Shown here piece after piece: positions 19,468-29,189 of a DNA stretch of 64,000 nucleotides. Under the pieces are notes generated by a model, which worked only from the letters and a program-made list of their open reading frames with translations, was not told the origin of the DNA and ran no database searches. Position 1 is the stretch's first letter; every line of letters begins with the position of its first letter. This DNA comes from Caldilineaceae bacterium (GTDB lineage: Bacteria > Chloroflexota > Anaerolineae > Caldilineales > Caldilineaceae). Made by a program: the position numbers and the translations under genes. The stretch lies in NCBI GenBank assembly GCA_019637645.1, contig JAHBVH010000040.1, forward strand, positions 16,117-80,116. Direction: 5' to 3'.

Positions 19468-19770
19468 GTGGTCCCAACAAATTTTTATCTGATTCTAAGC
19501 GCCTTGATCTTTTTCATCGGCGCGGTGGGCGTCTTGACCCGCCGCAGCGCGCTCATCATTTTAATGTGTGTTGAAATGATGTTAAATAGCGTCAACCTGA
19601 CCTTGATTGCGTTAAGCCACCAGTGGGGCAATCTCAACGGACAGGTCTTTGTCTTTATGATCATGGCGGTGGCGGCTGCTGAAGTAGCCGTTGGGTTGGC
19701 GATTATTATTGCCCATTCACGCCATACACAGACCACCAATATTGACGAAATCAATCTCTTGAAGTGGTAA
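19468..19770 (+). CDS. nuoK: NADH-quinone oxidoreductase subunit K, copy 2
   Basis: A 100-residue three-helix subunit. The GTG start at 19468 follows AAGGTGAGGT. Conserved glutamates lie in MCVEMMLNSVNLTL and AAAEVAVGLAIII, and the C-terminus NIDEINLLKW fits the family. It sits between nuoJ and nuoL with gaps of 12 and 11 bp, consistent with translational coupling. Confidence 0.95.
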   Translation: MVPTNFYLILSALIFFIGAVGVLTRRSALIILMCVEMMLNSVNLTLIALSHQWGNLNGQVFVFMIMAVAAAEVAVGLAIIIAHSRHTQTTNIDEINLLKW

Positions 19771-19781
19771 AGGACCCATTC

Positions 19782-21674
19782 ATGTTGAACCTTGCCTGGC
19801 TACTCTTTACCCTGCCGGCGGTGGGTGCGCTCATCAATTTGTTGATTGGCCATCGCCTCAACCGGCAAACCATTGGTATCATTGCCTCCGGTGCCGTCAT
19901 TCTATCATTTCTCGTCGCGGTGGGTGTTTGGATTAGCCTCCTCACCCGCGGCGCAGAAGAGCGCGTGGTCACGATCCACCTTTGGGATTGGATCACTATC
20001 GGCAGCTTTCAAGCCAATGCGGCGCTGCTGCTCGATCCGTTGAGCACCACCATGGCGTTGATCATTACGGGTGTTGGCTCTTTGATCCATCTCTATTCCA
20101 TGAGCTATATGGATCATGAAGAGCGCTTCCAACGCTTCTTTATCTACCTCAACTTCTTCATCTTCGCCATGCTGATCTTGGTCCTGAGCGACAACTTTGT
20201 CGGCATGTTTGTTGGGTGGGAAGGGGTAGGTCTTGCCTCCTATCTGTTGATTGGCTTCTGGTTTGACCGCCGCGACGACAGCTATGGTTACTATGCTGAC
20301 GCGGGTAAAAAAGCCTTCTTGGTCAACCGCATCGGTGACTTTGGCATGATCTTGGCTATTGTGGCCCTGTGGTCCACCTTGGGCACAGTTACCTTCTTGG
20401 AAGTCTTTGAGAATGCCGAAACTGGCTTGGCGGTTGGCGTTGCCAATGTGGTTTGTCTGTTGCTCCTCTTGGGTGCAAGTGGGAAAAGCGCACAGATTCC
20501 CCTCTATGTCTGGTTACCCGACGCTATGGCTGGCCCAACGCCGGTCTCGGCGTTGATCCACGCGGCGACGATGGTGACCGCGGGTATCTACATGATTGCC
20601 CGCACCAACACGCTTTGGCACATTGCCGAAGGCGCAGCCACCACCGCGGCCTGGATCGGGGCCTTAACCGCCTTCTTTGCCGCGACAATTGCCTTGGTAC
20701 AGACGGACCTCAAGAAAATTCTTGCTTATTCGACCATCTCTCAGCTCGGCTATATGATGCTCGGTGTTGGAGTGGGTGCGTATGGGGCGGCGGTCTTCCA
20801 TCTTTTGACCCACGCTTTCTTCAAAGCGCTGCTCTTCTTGGCGGCGGGGAGTGTCATGCATGGGCTCCACGGCGAATTGGATATCCGCAAGATGGGCGGC
20901 CTGCGTAACAAGATGCCAGCCACCTTCCGCACCTTTTTGATCGGTGCGGCGGCTTTGGCGGGTACACCACTCTTGTCTGGCTTTTTCTCCAAGGATGCCA
21001 TTCTGGCTGCGACCTTGGCGCATCAGCCCATTCTCTACATCATCGGTATTATTACCGCGCTGCTTACGGCTTTCTATAGTGCCCGCGCCGTCATTGTGCC
21101 CTTCTTTGGCAAACCGCGCGACAAACATCTCTATGATCATGCCCACGAGAGCCCGCCGTTGATGACGACACCACTCTGGATTTTGGCGGCGCTTTCGGTG
21201 GTCGCAGGGTTGATTAACCTGCCCTATGTCTTAACCTTGGAATACTGGCTTGAACCGGCGCTAGGCCACCATGAAGCCCCATCGCTGATGGTGGAACTCA
21301 CAGCCTTCTTGCTCAGTACCTTGGCTTGGGCGGCTGGTTTGGTCCTTGCCTATGGGCTCTATCAGGCCAACGAAGCCTGGGCCAAACGGCTGGTTGAGCC
21401 CTTTAAGCCCCTCCAACCTTTGGTTGAAAACAAATGGTATGTGGATGAGTTTTATATGACGGTGATTGTCAACCCGTTGCGTGAAGTTGCCAATTGGTTT
21501 GCGAAGACGGTTGACAAGTTAGGGATCGACGGCATTGTGAATGGCATCGGCAAAGGGAGTTTGCAACTGGGTGAACAGGCTCGCTATTTACAAAATGGCG
21601 CTGTGCCAACCTATGCACTCAGCATTTTTATCGGTGTTGCTGTCGTGATTGCTTACTTTGTCTTTGGCGCTTAA
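19782..21674 (+). CDS. nuoL: NADH-quinone oxidoreductase subunit L, copy 2
   Basis: A 630-residue antiporter-like subunit. The [17 protein letters not shown] helix carries the conserved glutamate. IPLYVWLPDAMAGPTPVSAL and [20 protein letters not shown] mark the channel region, and ENKWYVDEFYM lies in the lateral-helix end. I chose ATG 19782 because AAAGGA lies seven bases upstream; a GTG at 19764 would overlap nuoK. It lacks the His-rich loop of the copy at 2611-4866. Confidence 0.96.
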   Translation: MLNLAWLLFTLPAVGALINLLIGHRLNRQTIGIIASGAVILSFLVAVGVWISLLTRGAEERVVTIHLWDWITIGSFQANAALLLDPLSTTMALIITGVGSLIHLYSMSYMDHEERFQRFFIYLNFFIFAMLILVLSDNFVGMFVGWEGVGLASYLLIGFWFDRRDDSYGYYADAGKKAFLVNRIGDFGMILAIVALWSTLGTVTFLEVFENAETGLAVGVANVVCLLLLLGASGKSAQIPLYVWLPDAMAGPTPVSALIHAATMVTAGIYMIARTNTLWHIAEGAATTAAWIGALTAFFAATIALVQTDLKKILAYSTISQLGYMMLGVGVGAYGAAVFHLLTHAFFKALLFLAAGSVMHGLHGELDIRKMGGLRNKMPATFRTFLIGAAALAGTPLLSGFFSKDAILAATLAHQPILYIIGIITALLTAFYSARAVIVPFFGKPRDKHLYDHAHESPPLMTTPLWILAALSVVAGLINLPYVLTLEYWLEPALGHHEAPSLMVELTAFLLSTLAWAAGLVLAYGLYQANEAWAKRLVEPFKPLQPLVENKWYVDEFYMTVIVNPLREVANWFAKTVDKLGIDGIVNGIGKGSLQLGEQARYLQNGAVPTYALSIFIGVAVVIAYFVFGA

Positions 21675-21704
21675 GGCTCCACACATAGGTACAGGATAGC
21701 TCTT

Positions 21705-23192
21705 ATGACGTTTCCGTTACTGTCTGTTATCACGTTTCTCCCTTTGCTAGGCGCCCTCGTTGTTTTATTAGCGCCAGGAGAGGCAACCAAGAAACCAATT
21801 GCCTTGGTTTGGACGCTAGCCACCTTCTTGATCAGTTTACTCCTGTGGATTAACTGGGAAGATGGTCAAGCTGGCATGCAATTTGTTGAACATTTGCCCT
21901 GGGCGCCCGAATTTGGTTTGTACTATTTCATGGGGATCGACGGCATTAGCCTCTTCCTCGTGTTGTTGACAACCTTCTTGATGCCGATTGCGATCTATTT
22001 CAGCAATCTCTATGTGCACGAGAACGTAGGTGCCTATCTCGCCCTCATGCTGCTATTGGAGACCGCCATGATCGGAGTCTTCCTCGCGTTGGACATGGTG
22101 CTCTTCTTTGTCTTCTTCGAGTTCAGCCTGATCCCCATGTATTTCTTGATTGGGCGGTGGGGAAGTGGCAATCGGGTCTATGCAGCTATCAAGTTTTTCC
22201 TCTACACTTTTGTTGGCTCAGCCGCCATGGTAGCCGCGATTCTCTATGTCTATACGCAAACCGGCACCTTTAACATTGTCGAGTTGCAAGGAATCCGGCT
22301 GCCGGAAAATGTCCAGACTTGGGCCTTTTTGGCCTTTGCCCTGGCCTTTGCCGTCAAGATTCCCCTTTTCCCCTTTCATACCTGGTTGCCCGACGCCCAC
22401 GTACAGGCCCCCACTGCAGGCTCGGTCATTCTGGCCGGTGTGTTGCTCAAAATGGGAACTTATGGTTATTTGCGCTTTGCCGTGCCCGTCTTCCCCCAAG
22501 CCGCAGCTGAATTTGGCCCGCTGATTGGCATCTTGGCCGTCATTGGCATTATCTACGGGGCGTTGGTGGCGCTGGTCCAACGCGATATCAAAGCGCTGGT
22601 CGCCTATAGCTCAGTTGCCCACTTGGGCTTTGTCATGTTGGGGATTGTCGCCCTCAATGCCCAGGGGGTGAGCGGCGCGGTGCTGCAAATGGTCAATCAT
22701 GGCCTGAGCACGGGTGCGCTCTTCTTGATGGTTGGGATGCTCTACGAACGGCGCCACACCCGTATGCTGGACGATTTTGGTGGTTTGTGGAAAAGTGTGC
22801 CGATCTACTGTGGTTTCTTCCTGGTCGTTGCCATGAGTAGCGCCGGGCTGCCCGGCCTCAATGGCTTCGTGGGTGAGTTTACGATTCTACTGGGCATGTA
22901 CCACAGCCAACCGGTCTTTGCCGTTTTAGGTGCGTTTGGTGTCATTCTGGCGGCGTGGTATCTTTTGGCCGCCTTCCGCAAAGTGGCCCAAGGCCCCCTA
23001 ACCAATCCGGCCAATGAAGCAAGCAATCTGCCGGATCTGCGGGTGAATGAAATCGCCATGTTGCTGCCGCTGATCCTGTTGTTTTTCCTCATCGGCATCT
23101 TTCCAAATCTCTTCCTAGACAAGATCAACCCGTCTGTGGAAGCCTTGCTCAACCAACAACCGGCCATTATTGTGGCTGAGGCCGGTCAGTAA
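21705..23192 (+). CDS. nuoM: NADH-quinone oxidoreductase subunit M, copy 2
   Basis: A 495-residue proton-pumping membrane subunit. The conserved glutamate is in FFEFSLIPMYFLIGRWGSG; the FPFHTWLPDAHVQAPTAGSV segment and the LVAYSSVAHLGFVMLG helix are intact. The ATG follows AGGATAG. It is separated from nuoL by 30 bp and from nuoN by 95 bp. Confidence 0.96.
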   Translation: MTFPLLSVITFLPLLGALVVLLAPGEATKKPIALVWTLATFLISLLLWINWEDGQAGMQFVEHLPWAPEFGLYYFMGIDGISLFLVLLTTFLMPIAIYFSNLYVHENVGAYLALMLLLETAMIGVFLALDMVLFFVFFEFSLIPMYFLIGRWGSGNRVYAAIKFFLYTFVGSAAMVAAILYVYTQTGTFNIVELQGIRLPENVQTWAFLAFALAFAVKIPLFPFHTWLPDAHVQAPTAGSVILAGVLLKMGTYGYLRFAVPVFPQAAAEFGPLIGILAVIGIIYGALVALVQRDIKALVAYSSVAHLGFVMLGIVALNAQGVSGAVLQMVNHGLSTGALFLMVGMLYERRHTRMLDDFGGLWKSVPIYCGFFLVVAMSSAGLPGLNGFVGEFTILLGMYHSQPVFAVLGAFGVILAAWYLLAAFRKVAQGPLTNPANEASNLPDLRVNEIAMLLPLILLFFLIGIFPNLFLDKINPSVEALLNQQPAIIVAEAGQ

Positions 23193-23287
23193 TTTAGACT
23201 CACTTTGGGGCTGGCTAGCGCTCTGCTGCACAGGTATACAAGCCGCCAAGCCAATCCCAAGGTCATCTACAGAGAGGCGCATGACGT

Positions 23288-24760
23288 ATGTCTGATGTGT
23301 GGACAACAACGGGTGTGAACTTGACGGTTGTTCTGCCCGAGTTAGTACTCTTTGCCTTTGCTATTCTGATCATGTTGGTTGACATGACCAGCAATGATAA
23401 AAAGGAAGGTTTGCGCGGCATTACCCCTTGGGTGGCGCTGATTGGCGTGGCCGTGACAACCGGGCTGTGTGCAGTGCTTTGGAGCCAACCCGTAGCCAGC
23501 TTCCAAAACGCGGCTATTATTGACAATTTTGCCATGAGCGTGAAGTTGATCGTGCTCATCGCGGCGGCGCTCGCCATTCTCTTGAGCGTAAGTTACATCC
23601 CCCGTGTAAACAAGCAAGTCGGCGAATATTATACGCTGCTCTTGCTCTGCGCCGTGGGCATGATGATGATGGGCAGCGCGACCGATCTGATGGTGGTCTT
23701 CTTGGCCCTGGAAATCTTCTCTCTTGCCCTTTATATTCTGTGTGGCTTGAGCCGCGACAATCCGCGTAGCTCCGAAGCCAGTATGAAATATCTGCTGTTG
23801 GGTGCGTTTGCCAGCGCCTTCTTTGTCTACGGTGCCGCCTTGGTCTATGGTGCCACTGGCAGCACCCAATACAGCGCCATTGCCACCGCGCTAGCCGGTG
23901 GGACTAGCCAAGTTGGGTTGCTCTATCCCGGCATTGCGCTACTGATTGTCGGCTTTGGCTTCAAAGTCAGCTTGGTCCCTTTCCACATGTGGACGCCGGA
24001 TGTCTACCAAGGTGCGCCGACTCCCGTAACCGCCTTTATGAGTGTAGGCACCAAAGCCGCCGCCTTTGCCGCTTTTATTCGGGTCTTTCTCAGTGCCCTA
24101 CCCACGGAGCAGGCGAGTTGGAGTTGGATGTTGGCGATCTTGGCGGTCGTTACCATGACCCTAGGTAACTTTGCCGCGCTGCGCCAGTCAAGCCTCAAAC
24201 GCATGTTGGCCTACTCCAGCATTGCCCATGCTGGCTACGTACTCGTTGGGCTGGTCGGTGGCACGGCCAGCAGCGCCAACGCGGCGATCTTCTATCTCTT
24301 CACCTATGCCTTTATGAACATCGGCGCTTTTGCCGTCATTATTGTCCTCGAACGCGCCAATGAAGATGATGCCTTGCAAAATCGGGCCGCGGGCATTGCC
24401 AAACGGTGGCCGCTGCTGGCATTGGTCATGGCAATCTTCATGTTTAGCCTGAGCGGTGTACCGCCCCTGGCTGGTTTCTTTGGCAAGCTCTTTGTCTTCA
24501 AAGCCGCGGTAGATGGCGGCTTTGCTTGGCTGGCGGCCTTTGCCATGATTAACAGTGCAGTGGCGGCTTACTACTACCTCCGCGTGACGGTTGCTATGTA
24601 TCTCCAAGAGCCAAGCAGTGACAGCCTGGCCGAAGCGCCGAACCGCCTAACCATCAACATTGGTCTAGCGGTGGCAGCCATTTTTACAGTAGTGATTGGC
24701 CTCTACCCTGGGCTGTGGACAGGACTTTTCCAAGCTGGTATTGCTGGCCTAGGCGGCTGA
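23288..24760 (+). CDS. nuoN: NADH-quinone oxidoreductase subunit N, copy 2
   Basis: A 490-residue antiporter-like subunit. Diagnostic segments are FLALEIFSLALYILCGLSR with the membrane glutamate, VPFHMWTPDVYQGAPTPVTA and RMLAYSSIAHAGYVLVGLVG. The ATG at 23288 is preceded by AGAGAGG. It is the last gene of the complete operon and is followed 22 bp later by a strong terminator. Confidence 0.96.
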   Translation: MSDVWTTTGVNLTVVLPELVLFAFAILIMLVDMTSNDKKEGLRGITPWVALIGVAVTTGLCAVLWSQPVASFQNAAIIDNFAMSVKLIVLIAAALAILLSVSYIPRVNKQVGEYYTLLLLCAVGMMMMGSATDLMVVFLALEIFSLALYILCGLSRDNPRSSEASMKYLLLGAFASAFFVYGAALVYGATGSTQYSAIATALAGGTSQVGLLYPGIALLIVGFGFKVSLVPFHMWTPDVYQGAPTPVTAFMSVGTKAAAFAAFIRVFLSALPTEQASWSWMLAILAVVTMTLGNFAALRQSSLKRMLAYSSIAHAGYVLVGLVGGTASSANAAIFYLFTYAFMNIGAFAVIIVLERANEDDALQNRAAGIAKRWPLLALVMAIFMFSLSGVPPLAGFFGKLFVFKAAVDGGFAWLAAFAMINSAVAAYYYLRVTVAMYLQEPSSDSLAEAPNRLTINIGLAVAAIFTVVIGLYPGLWTGLFQAGIAGLGG

Positions 24761-24781
24761 TCCGTAAATTCATTTTTTTAG

Positions 24782-24819
24782 AAAAAGGCCGTGGGAGCGA
24801 TGCTGCCACGGCCTTTTTT
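24782..24819 (+). terminator. Rho-independent terminator of the complete nuo operon
   Basis: AAAAAGGCCGTGG and CCACGGCCTTTTTT form a 13-bp perfect stem with an 11-base loop, ending in a T-run. The A-run on the left side makes it potentially bidirectional. Confidence 0.93.
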
Positions 24820-24984
24820 GATTGGAAAGAAATTGCCCAATCGAGCGAATCTCGGTATGATGACGCAGTTTGCGCATGGCCCATGCAACGGGCGCGATCC
24901 CCAAGCAAGCCGGTTGGATAGCATGTGTAAGCCCAAGCGCAGCGCAACCATACTGATTCACCCCAAAAGCAGAAGGAGCAGAAG

Positions 24985-25806
24985 ATGGAGATTGATCTGC
25001 AACAAGCCAATGAAGAGACGCGGCAAGCGTGGGATGCTAATGCTGCCTATTGGGACGCGCAGATGGGTAATGCCGGCAATGACTTTGTCAATGAGTTGAT
25101 CTGGCCCGCGGTCACAAAGTTGCTGGCGCTCCAGCCAGGTGAACGCATATTGGATATTGCTTGTGGAAATGGGCTCTATGCCCGCCGGCTAGCAGCACAT
25201 GGTGCAAACGTAGTCGCTTTTGATTTTGCCCAAAGCATGATCGAACATGCGCGGCAATATACAACTGAGCAAGCCACAGTGGCCGAACGGATCAGCTATC
25301 ATGTTTGTGATGCGACGGATGAAGCCGCGTTGTTGCGCCTAGGCGAAGGGCAGTTTGATGGGGCTATTTGTAACATGGCATTAATGGATATGGCCGAGAT
25401 CGATCCGCTGCTGCAGGCGCTAGCACGGCTATTCAAGCCCAAAGGGCGCTTGGTCTTTTCCATTACCCACCCTTGTTTTAACCAAGCACGAGCTGTCCAT
25501 ATGGCCGAGATGGAAGATCGCAATGGTGAAATTATCACTAGCTATTCTATCAAAATCCGTGGCTATATGACCCCGAGCATAGCCCACGGCGCGGCCATTG
25601 CGGGGCAACCCAAACCGCAGCTCTACTTTGATCGCCCTTTGTATCAGCTCTTAGGCGCGGGTTTTGCGGCAGGCTTTGTCGTCGATGGTATAGAAGAACG
25701 GGCCTTTGCCCCCACCAATCCCGCTGGACGTAATCCCCTGGGTTGGAATGGCAATTTTAGCGAAATCCCCCCAGTACTCGTTGTGCGGATGCGGCTACCC
25801 GGGTAA
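24985..25806 (+). CDS. Class I SAM-dependent methyltransferase
   Basis: A 273-residue protein with a Rossmann-type methyltransferase domain. Motif I is ERILDIACGNGLYARRLA (about residues 52-69), the acidic motif II is NVVAFDFAQSMIEHA, and GQFDGAICNMALMDM and LFKPKGRLVFSITHPCFNQA are motifs IV-V. The ITHPCF segment is common in small-molecule methyltransferases of this type. AGAAGGAGCAGAAG upstream gives a good ribosome site. It stands alone after the nuo terminator. The substrate cannot be read from sequence. Confidence 0.88.
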   Translation: MEIDLQQANEETRQAWDANAAYWDAQMGNAGNDFVNELIWPAVTKLLALQPGERILDIACGNGLYARRLAAHGANVVAFDFAQSMIEHARQYTTEQATVAERISYHVCDATDEAALLRLGEGQFDGAICNMALMDMAEIDPLLQALARLFKPKGRLVFSITHPCFNQARAVHMAEMEDRNGEIITSYSIKIRGYMTPSIAHGAAIAGQPKPQLYFDRPLYQLLGAGFAAGFVVDGIEERAFAPTNPAGRNPLGWNGNFSEIPPVLVVRMRLPG

Positions 25807-26089
25807 GCCCTCCGCAAGGCACAGGACACTAGCCAGCCACGCCAGCGAAAGCCCACTTATGAAGGATAAGAGATTAAAGCGGTAGACCTTACTCGTGCGC
25901 TTTCGCGCCGCTTGACCGAGCCGGCGCTGATTTCCATCCGCGCTGCTTTACCGAAGTTCATGGGTAATCTTCATTAGCAGGTGTTGTTGACTAGCCTGCC
26001 GCTTCAGCGCCGGGCGGTCAGCGTATCCCGCAACATCTGCGCAATCTTCATGAAAAACAGCCAGGTGTATAGGGTTTCCAAACGGCTCC
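25807..26089. repeat. Gap with dispersed-repeat fragments
   Basis: No gene was seen. At 25851-25867 the sequence AAGCCCACTTATGAAGG is repeated, with one change, at 63936-63952. A GCCGGCGCTGATTTCC about 70 bases later corresponds to GCCAGCGCTGATTGAA near the right end of the window. This points to a dispersed non-coding element in two copies. Confidence 0.5.
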
Positions 26090-26842
26090 TCAGGCTTTGC
26101 AGAGCGTCAATTCGGTCACCTCGGGGGGGCAGCTAAAGCGAATGGGCAGGCCAACCATGCCAATGCCGCGATTAGTATAGAGCCAGGTATCTTGCAACTG
26201 GTAGAGGCCATGCACATATTTCTTCCCCAGTTTGGGCAAGACTGGCGTTCCCCAAATGGGCAACCGAATTTGGCCGCCGTGGGTGTGGCCCGAAAGTTGC
26301 AGATCGATCCGCCGCGTCGTGCGAAATTCATCGATGACATCAGGCTCATGGGCTAATAAAACGGTCAAAACATCGTCAGGCTGATCATCCAAGGCCGCCG
26401 CTAAATCAGGTTGACCCCAGATGCAATCCTCGACACCAGCCAACAACAGTTGACTGTGGCCGACATCAAAGCGAATACTTTCATTTTGTAACACGGTGAT
26501 GCCTGTATCTTCAAGCGCTTTGCTAATCATCGCTTTGCCGGTCCGGGCATCGTGATTACCCAAGATGGCAAAAACACCATAACGGGCATCTAAATCACCA
26601 AGGACATCGGTCATGCCAAAGATCGTTTCGGCCTCGTGGGTTACATAATCGCCCGTTAGCACAACCAAATCGGGCTTCAATTCAGCAACGCAAGCGACGG
26701 CTTGTTGGATGACGGAGAGCGGCGTATGGGGCAGAAAGTGAAGATCACTCAACTGGACAATTTTAAACCCCTCCATCGCTGGGTGCAGAGAGCGAAAGGG
26801 GACAATCACCTTTTCTACAGTTACATTCTTACCAAAAACCAT
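26090..26842 (-). CDS. Calcineurin-like metallophosphoesterase
   Basis: A 250-residue protein with the five metal-site motifs of the family in order: QLSDLHF (about 31), TGDYVTH (about 69), GNHDAR (about 95), LAHEPDV (about 166) and SGHTHGGQIRLP (about 194). This resembles the YkuE/UDP-2,3-diacylglucosamine hydrolase-like group, but the usual N-terminal membrane anchor is absent, so a cytoplasmic location is likely. The ATG at 26842 follows GGGAG by six bases. It stands alone on the minus strand, divergent from ureF. The substrate is unknown. Confidence 0.88.
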   Translation of the reverse strand: MVFGKNVTVEKVIVPFRSLHPAMEGFKIVQLSDLHFLPHTPLSVIQQAVACVAELKPDLVVLTGDYVTHEAETIFGMTDVLGDLDARYGVFAILGNHDARTGKAMISKALEDTGITVLQNESIRFDVGHSQLLLAGVEDCIWGQPDLAAALDDQPDDVLTVLLAHEPDVIDEFRTTRRIDLQLSGHTHGGQIRLPIWGTPVLPKLGKKYVHGLYQLQDTWLYTNRGIGMVGLPIRFSCPPEVTELTLCKA

Positions 26843-27330
26843 GAACACTCCCAAAGACGGCTCGTATCAACAAATGCCAATATCGATAGCCAATCGGCTC
26901 ACGACGAGCAACCATAAGCCAACAGCCCAGAGAGCGCACCGCGGCAGTATCGACCAAGCATCGATCCCATTCTTCAACGCCACGGGCAACTATCGCACAA
27001 TCGAGAGGGACCAAAGTGATAGTTTACCAAAAGTGAGACGAATACCCTAAACTGGATAAAGCGCGACCAGAATGCCTTACAAAATCTGCTCTACCAGTGG
27101 AATTTGCGCAGACGAGGTGCGGCTTGATGGCTAACGAATATAGATTGTTCACCCTGCACAATGGCCTATGACGCCTTTTAGACAGATTCGGTGTGGCTCA
27201 AACCAGAAATTTGGCCTACACTCATAAACTGAGCGTACTATCGTTGCGGTGGGTCTTCACCCCATTGCCGATTGATGCGGATGTGCCAACCTCAACCAAT
27301 AAGAATAGCTGCCTAAAACCAACCATTGTT
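26843..27330. other. Divergent gap between phosphoesterase and urease genes
   Basis: About 490 bp with no gene I can support. It must contain the promoters of the phosphoesterase gene (minus) and of ureF (plus). No convincing -35/-10 pair or terminator hairpin was found by eye. Confidence 0.4.
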
Positions 27331-27369
27331 ATGTCAATTTGCTATGTCAATTTGCTATGTCAATTGAGA
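27331..27369 (+). repeat. 13-bp tandem repeat over the ureF start
   Basis: Two full copies of ATGTCAATTTGCT and a third, ATGTCAATTG, run directly into ureF. Each copy supplies an ATG, and because the unit is 13 bases each lies in a different frame. Only the third, at 27357, is in the ureF frame. Confidence 0.85.
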
Positions 27370-28118
27370 TTCTGCGCCTGCTTCATCTTGCCGATAGTGC
27401 CTTTCCCATTGGCGCGACGGCCCATTCTTTTGGGCTTGAGACGTTGACAGCCGAAGGGCATCTGACACCACAAAAGCTACAGCGGGTGCTCCACGATCTG
27501 CTCTGGGAAAGTGGACAAGGCGAAGCACTCTTCACCCGCTTGGCCTACCGTTGCGCCGCCGCCCAAGCAAGTAGAGAAGCTGGCACCATGGAGGCAGCGT
27601 TACCTGGCTGGCTAGAACTCAACCAATGGGTGGCAGCCTGGAAGCCAGCCCGCGAGGGTCGCGAAGCGAGTGCGACGCTGGGGCGGCGTTTTCTCCAAAC
27701 GGTAGCGCATCTCGAAGCAGCCCCCGTGCTCCAACAGGCCATGACCACAGCATCCCAAGCAGGCATTGCCGTCCACTACTGCGCCGCCTTTGGCTTGGTC
27801 GGGGGGGCGCTCACCTTGGGTGAAGAAACCACCATTTTGGCCTATTTGCAACAAACCGTGATGGGCCTAATTTCGGCTTGCCTACGCCTGCTACCGCTAG
27901 GCCAAAGCCGCGCGAGCGAAATCTTGTGGAAGCTAAAGCCGACCATGGCAGAGGTAGCCGCGGCGAGCCTTGCGATCAGCCAGACACAGCCAGCACTGGG
28001 CAGCACGCCAGAGACAGCGCTGACACATGCCTTTGGTCAGTTAGCCATGTGCACCCCCATGCTTGACCTAGCCAGTATGCGTCACCCAACCCTGACAACG
28101 CGTTTATTTATTAGCTAG
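27357..28118 (+). CDS. ureF: Urease accessory protein UreF
   Basis: A 253-residue all-helical urease maturation factor. With UreD and UreG it guides nickel into the active site and gates UreG GTP hydrolysis. The N-terminus LLHLADSAFPIGATAHSFGLE matches the family's LLQLxxPxxPIGxxxxSxGLE signature, and the C-terminal region ending in PMLDLASMRHPTLTTRLF fits as well. I selected the ATG at 27357, the third tandem-repeat copy. A TTG six codons upstream is also in frame. No Shine-Dalgarno is visible because the repeat occupies that position. It is the first gene of the urease operon and is followed by ureD. Confidence 0.9.
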   Translation: MSIEILRLLHLADSAFPIGATAHSFGLETLTAEGHLTPQKLQRVLHDLLWESGQGEALFTRLAYRCAAAQASREAGTMEAALPGWLELNQWVAAWKPAREGREASATLGRRFLQTVAHLEAAPVLQQAMTTASQAGIAVHYCAAFGLVGGALTLGEETTILAYLQQTVMGLISACLRLLPLGQSRASEILWKLKPTMAEVAAASLAISQTQPALGSTPETALTHAFGQLAMCTPMLDLASMRHPTLTTRLFIS

Positions 28119-28156
28119 CTCTTGTGGCAGAATAGTAGCAAAACAGTGCCAAGCAG

Positions 28157-28186
28157 ACCTAACCGGTTTTGTAAAGCTGGTTAGGT
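28157..28186. repeat. Interspersed hairpin, ureF-ureD gap
   Basis: ACCTAACCGG and CTGGTTAGGT arms around a TTTTGTAAAG centre, a diverged member of the dispersed AGACCTGTCAGGT hairpin family. Confidence 0.6.
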
Positions 28187-28230
28187 TCAAGACAGCATAA
28201 GCCCGATAGAAATCAGAGCGCGATCTTACT

Positions 28231-29094
28231 GTGCCGACCAATCATCATGTTGATGGACGACTCCATCTACGCTTTACCCGCCCAGCCGCGGCCACGACCA
28301 CCCAGCTACAGGTCAAGGAACAGAGACCGCCGTTGCGCGTGGTACGTGCCTTTCCCTTAGCCGATCAGGCTGTTTTAACGCATGTCCATAATGTCTCGGG
28401 GGGCGTTCTAGGGGGCGACCAACTGACCTTTTGTGTTGAAGTGGCGGAACAGGCACGCGCCCAGATCACCTCAACCGGCGCGACGCGTGTCTATCGTCAT
28501 CGGCCAGCATATCCCGCGACAACCCAGCAAAATCACTTTCAGGTGGGACCAAGCGCGTTGTTAGAATATATCCCCGATCCCCTGATTCCCTTTGCGGGGG
28601 CCTGCTATCGCCAGACGACCCAGATCCATTTGGCCGAAGATGCCGGGCTCTTTTATTGGGAGATCCTCGCGCCAGGCCGCGAAGCCTATCAAGAGCATTT
28701 TGCTTATGATGAGGTGCAGTTGCACCTCGATCTTTGGGCCAATGGACAGCCCATTGCCATCGAACGGCTCCGGCTTACCCCAGCCAGCAAGCCGCTGGCA
28801 GCCACCGTCCGCTTTGGGCCCTATGGCTACGCCGCGACCTTCTATCTCTGCCGAGTCGGTCTGCCAGCCGCCACTTGGGTGGCCCTGGAGAAAGAGCTAC
28901 AAGAGATCGCCCAGCGACTAACCGACGGCCACACGACCCTTTGGGGAGTCAGCACCCTGGCCGCCCATGGCCTGAGCGTACGCGCCTTAAGTATGAATAG
29001 CCGCGCGCTGATGGCAGGGTTGCCCCAATTTTGGCAGGCCGCCAAATGGGCACTCTATCGCCAAAACGCGATCATGCCGCGCAAGGTTTATTGA
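28231..29094 (+). CDS. ureD: Urease accessory protein UreD (UreH)
   Basis: A 287-residue maturation scaffold that binds apo-urease and recruits UreF and UreG. Typical blocks are [46 protein letters not shown] and [19 protein letters not shown], all diagnostic of UreD. The start is a GTG at 28231; no ATG lies near the N-terminus. It stands between ureF and ureA. The 95 bp after it contains a tandem 14-mer and the ureA ribosome site. Confidence 0.92.
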   Translation: MPTNHHVDGRLHLRFTRPAAATTTQLQVKEQRPPLRVVRAFPLADQAVLTHVHNVSGGVLGGDQLTFCVEVAEQARAQITSTGATRVYRHRPAYPATTQQNHFQVGPSALLEYIPDPLIPFAGACYRQTTQIHLAEDAGLFYWEILAPGREAYQEHFAYDEVQLHLDLWANGQPIAIERLRLTPASKPLAATVRFGPYGYAATFYLCRVGLPAATWVALEKELQEIAQRLTDGHTTLWGVSTLAAHGLSVRALSMNSRALMAGLPQFWQAAKWALYRQNAIMPRKVY

Positions 29095-29103
29095 AGTGCG
29101 ACA

Positions 29104-29131
29104 GTAGTCAGAGGTCAGTAGTCAGAGGTCA
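29104..29131. repeat. Tandem 14-mer between ureD and ureA
   Basis: Two exact copies of GTAGTCAGAGGTCA. A similar pair of 14-mers, GACAGCGGGCAGAA, lies between hoxF and hoxU at 55515-55542. Neither is coding. Confidence 0.7.
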
Positions 29132-29189
29132 GCTCTGCTCCGCTGTCTTACTGTCCTCTGCCCTATCCACCCACAACCAAGGAGGAACT

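Noticed and set aside
26843..27330. tRNA or small gene in the gap before ureF
   Set aside because: No cloverleaf, no ribosome site and no protein-like frame were found.
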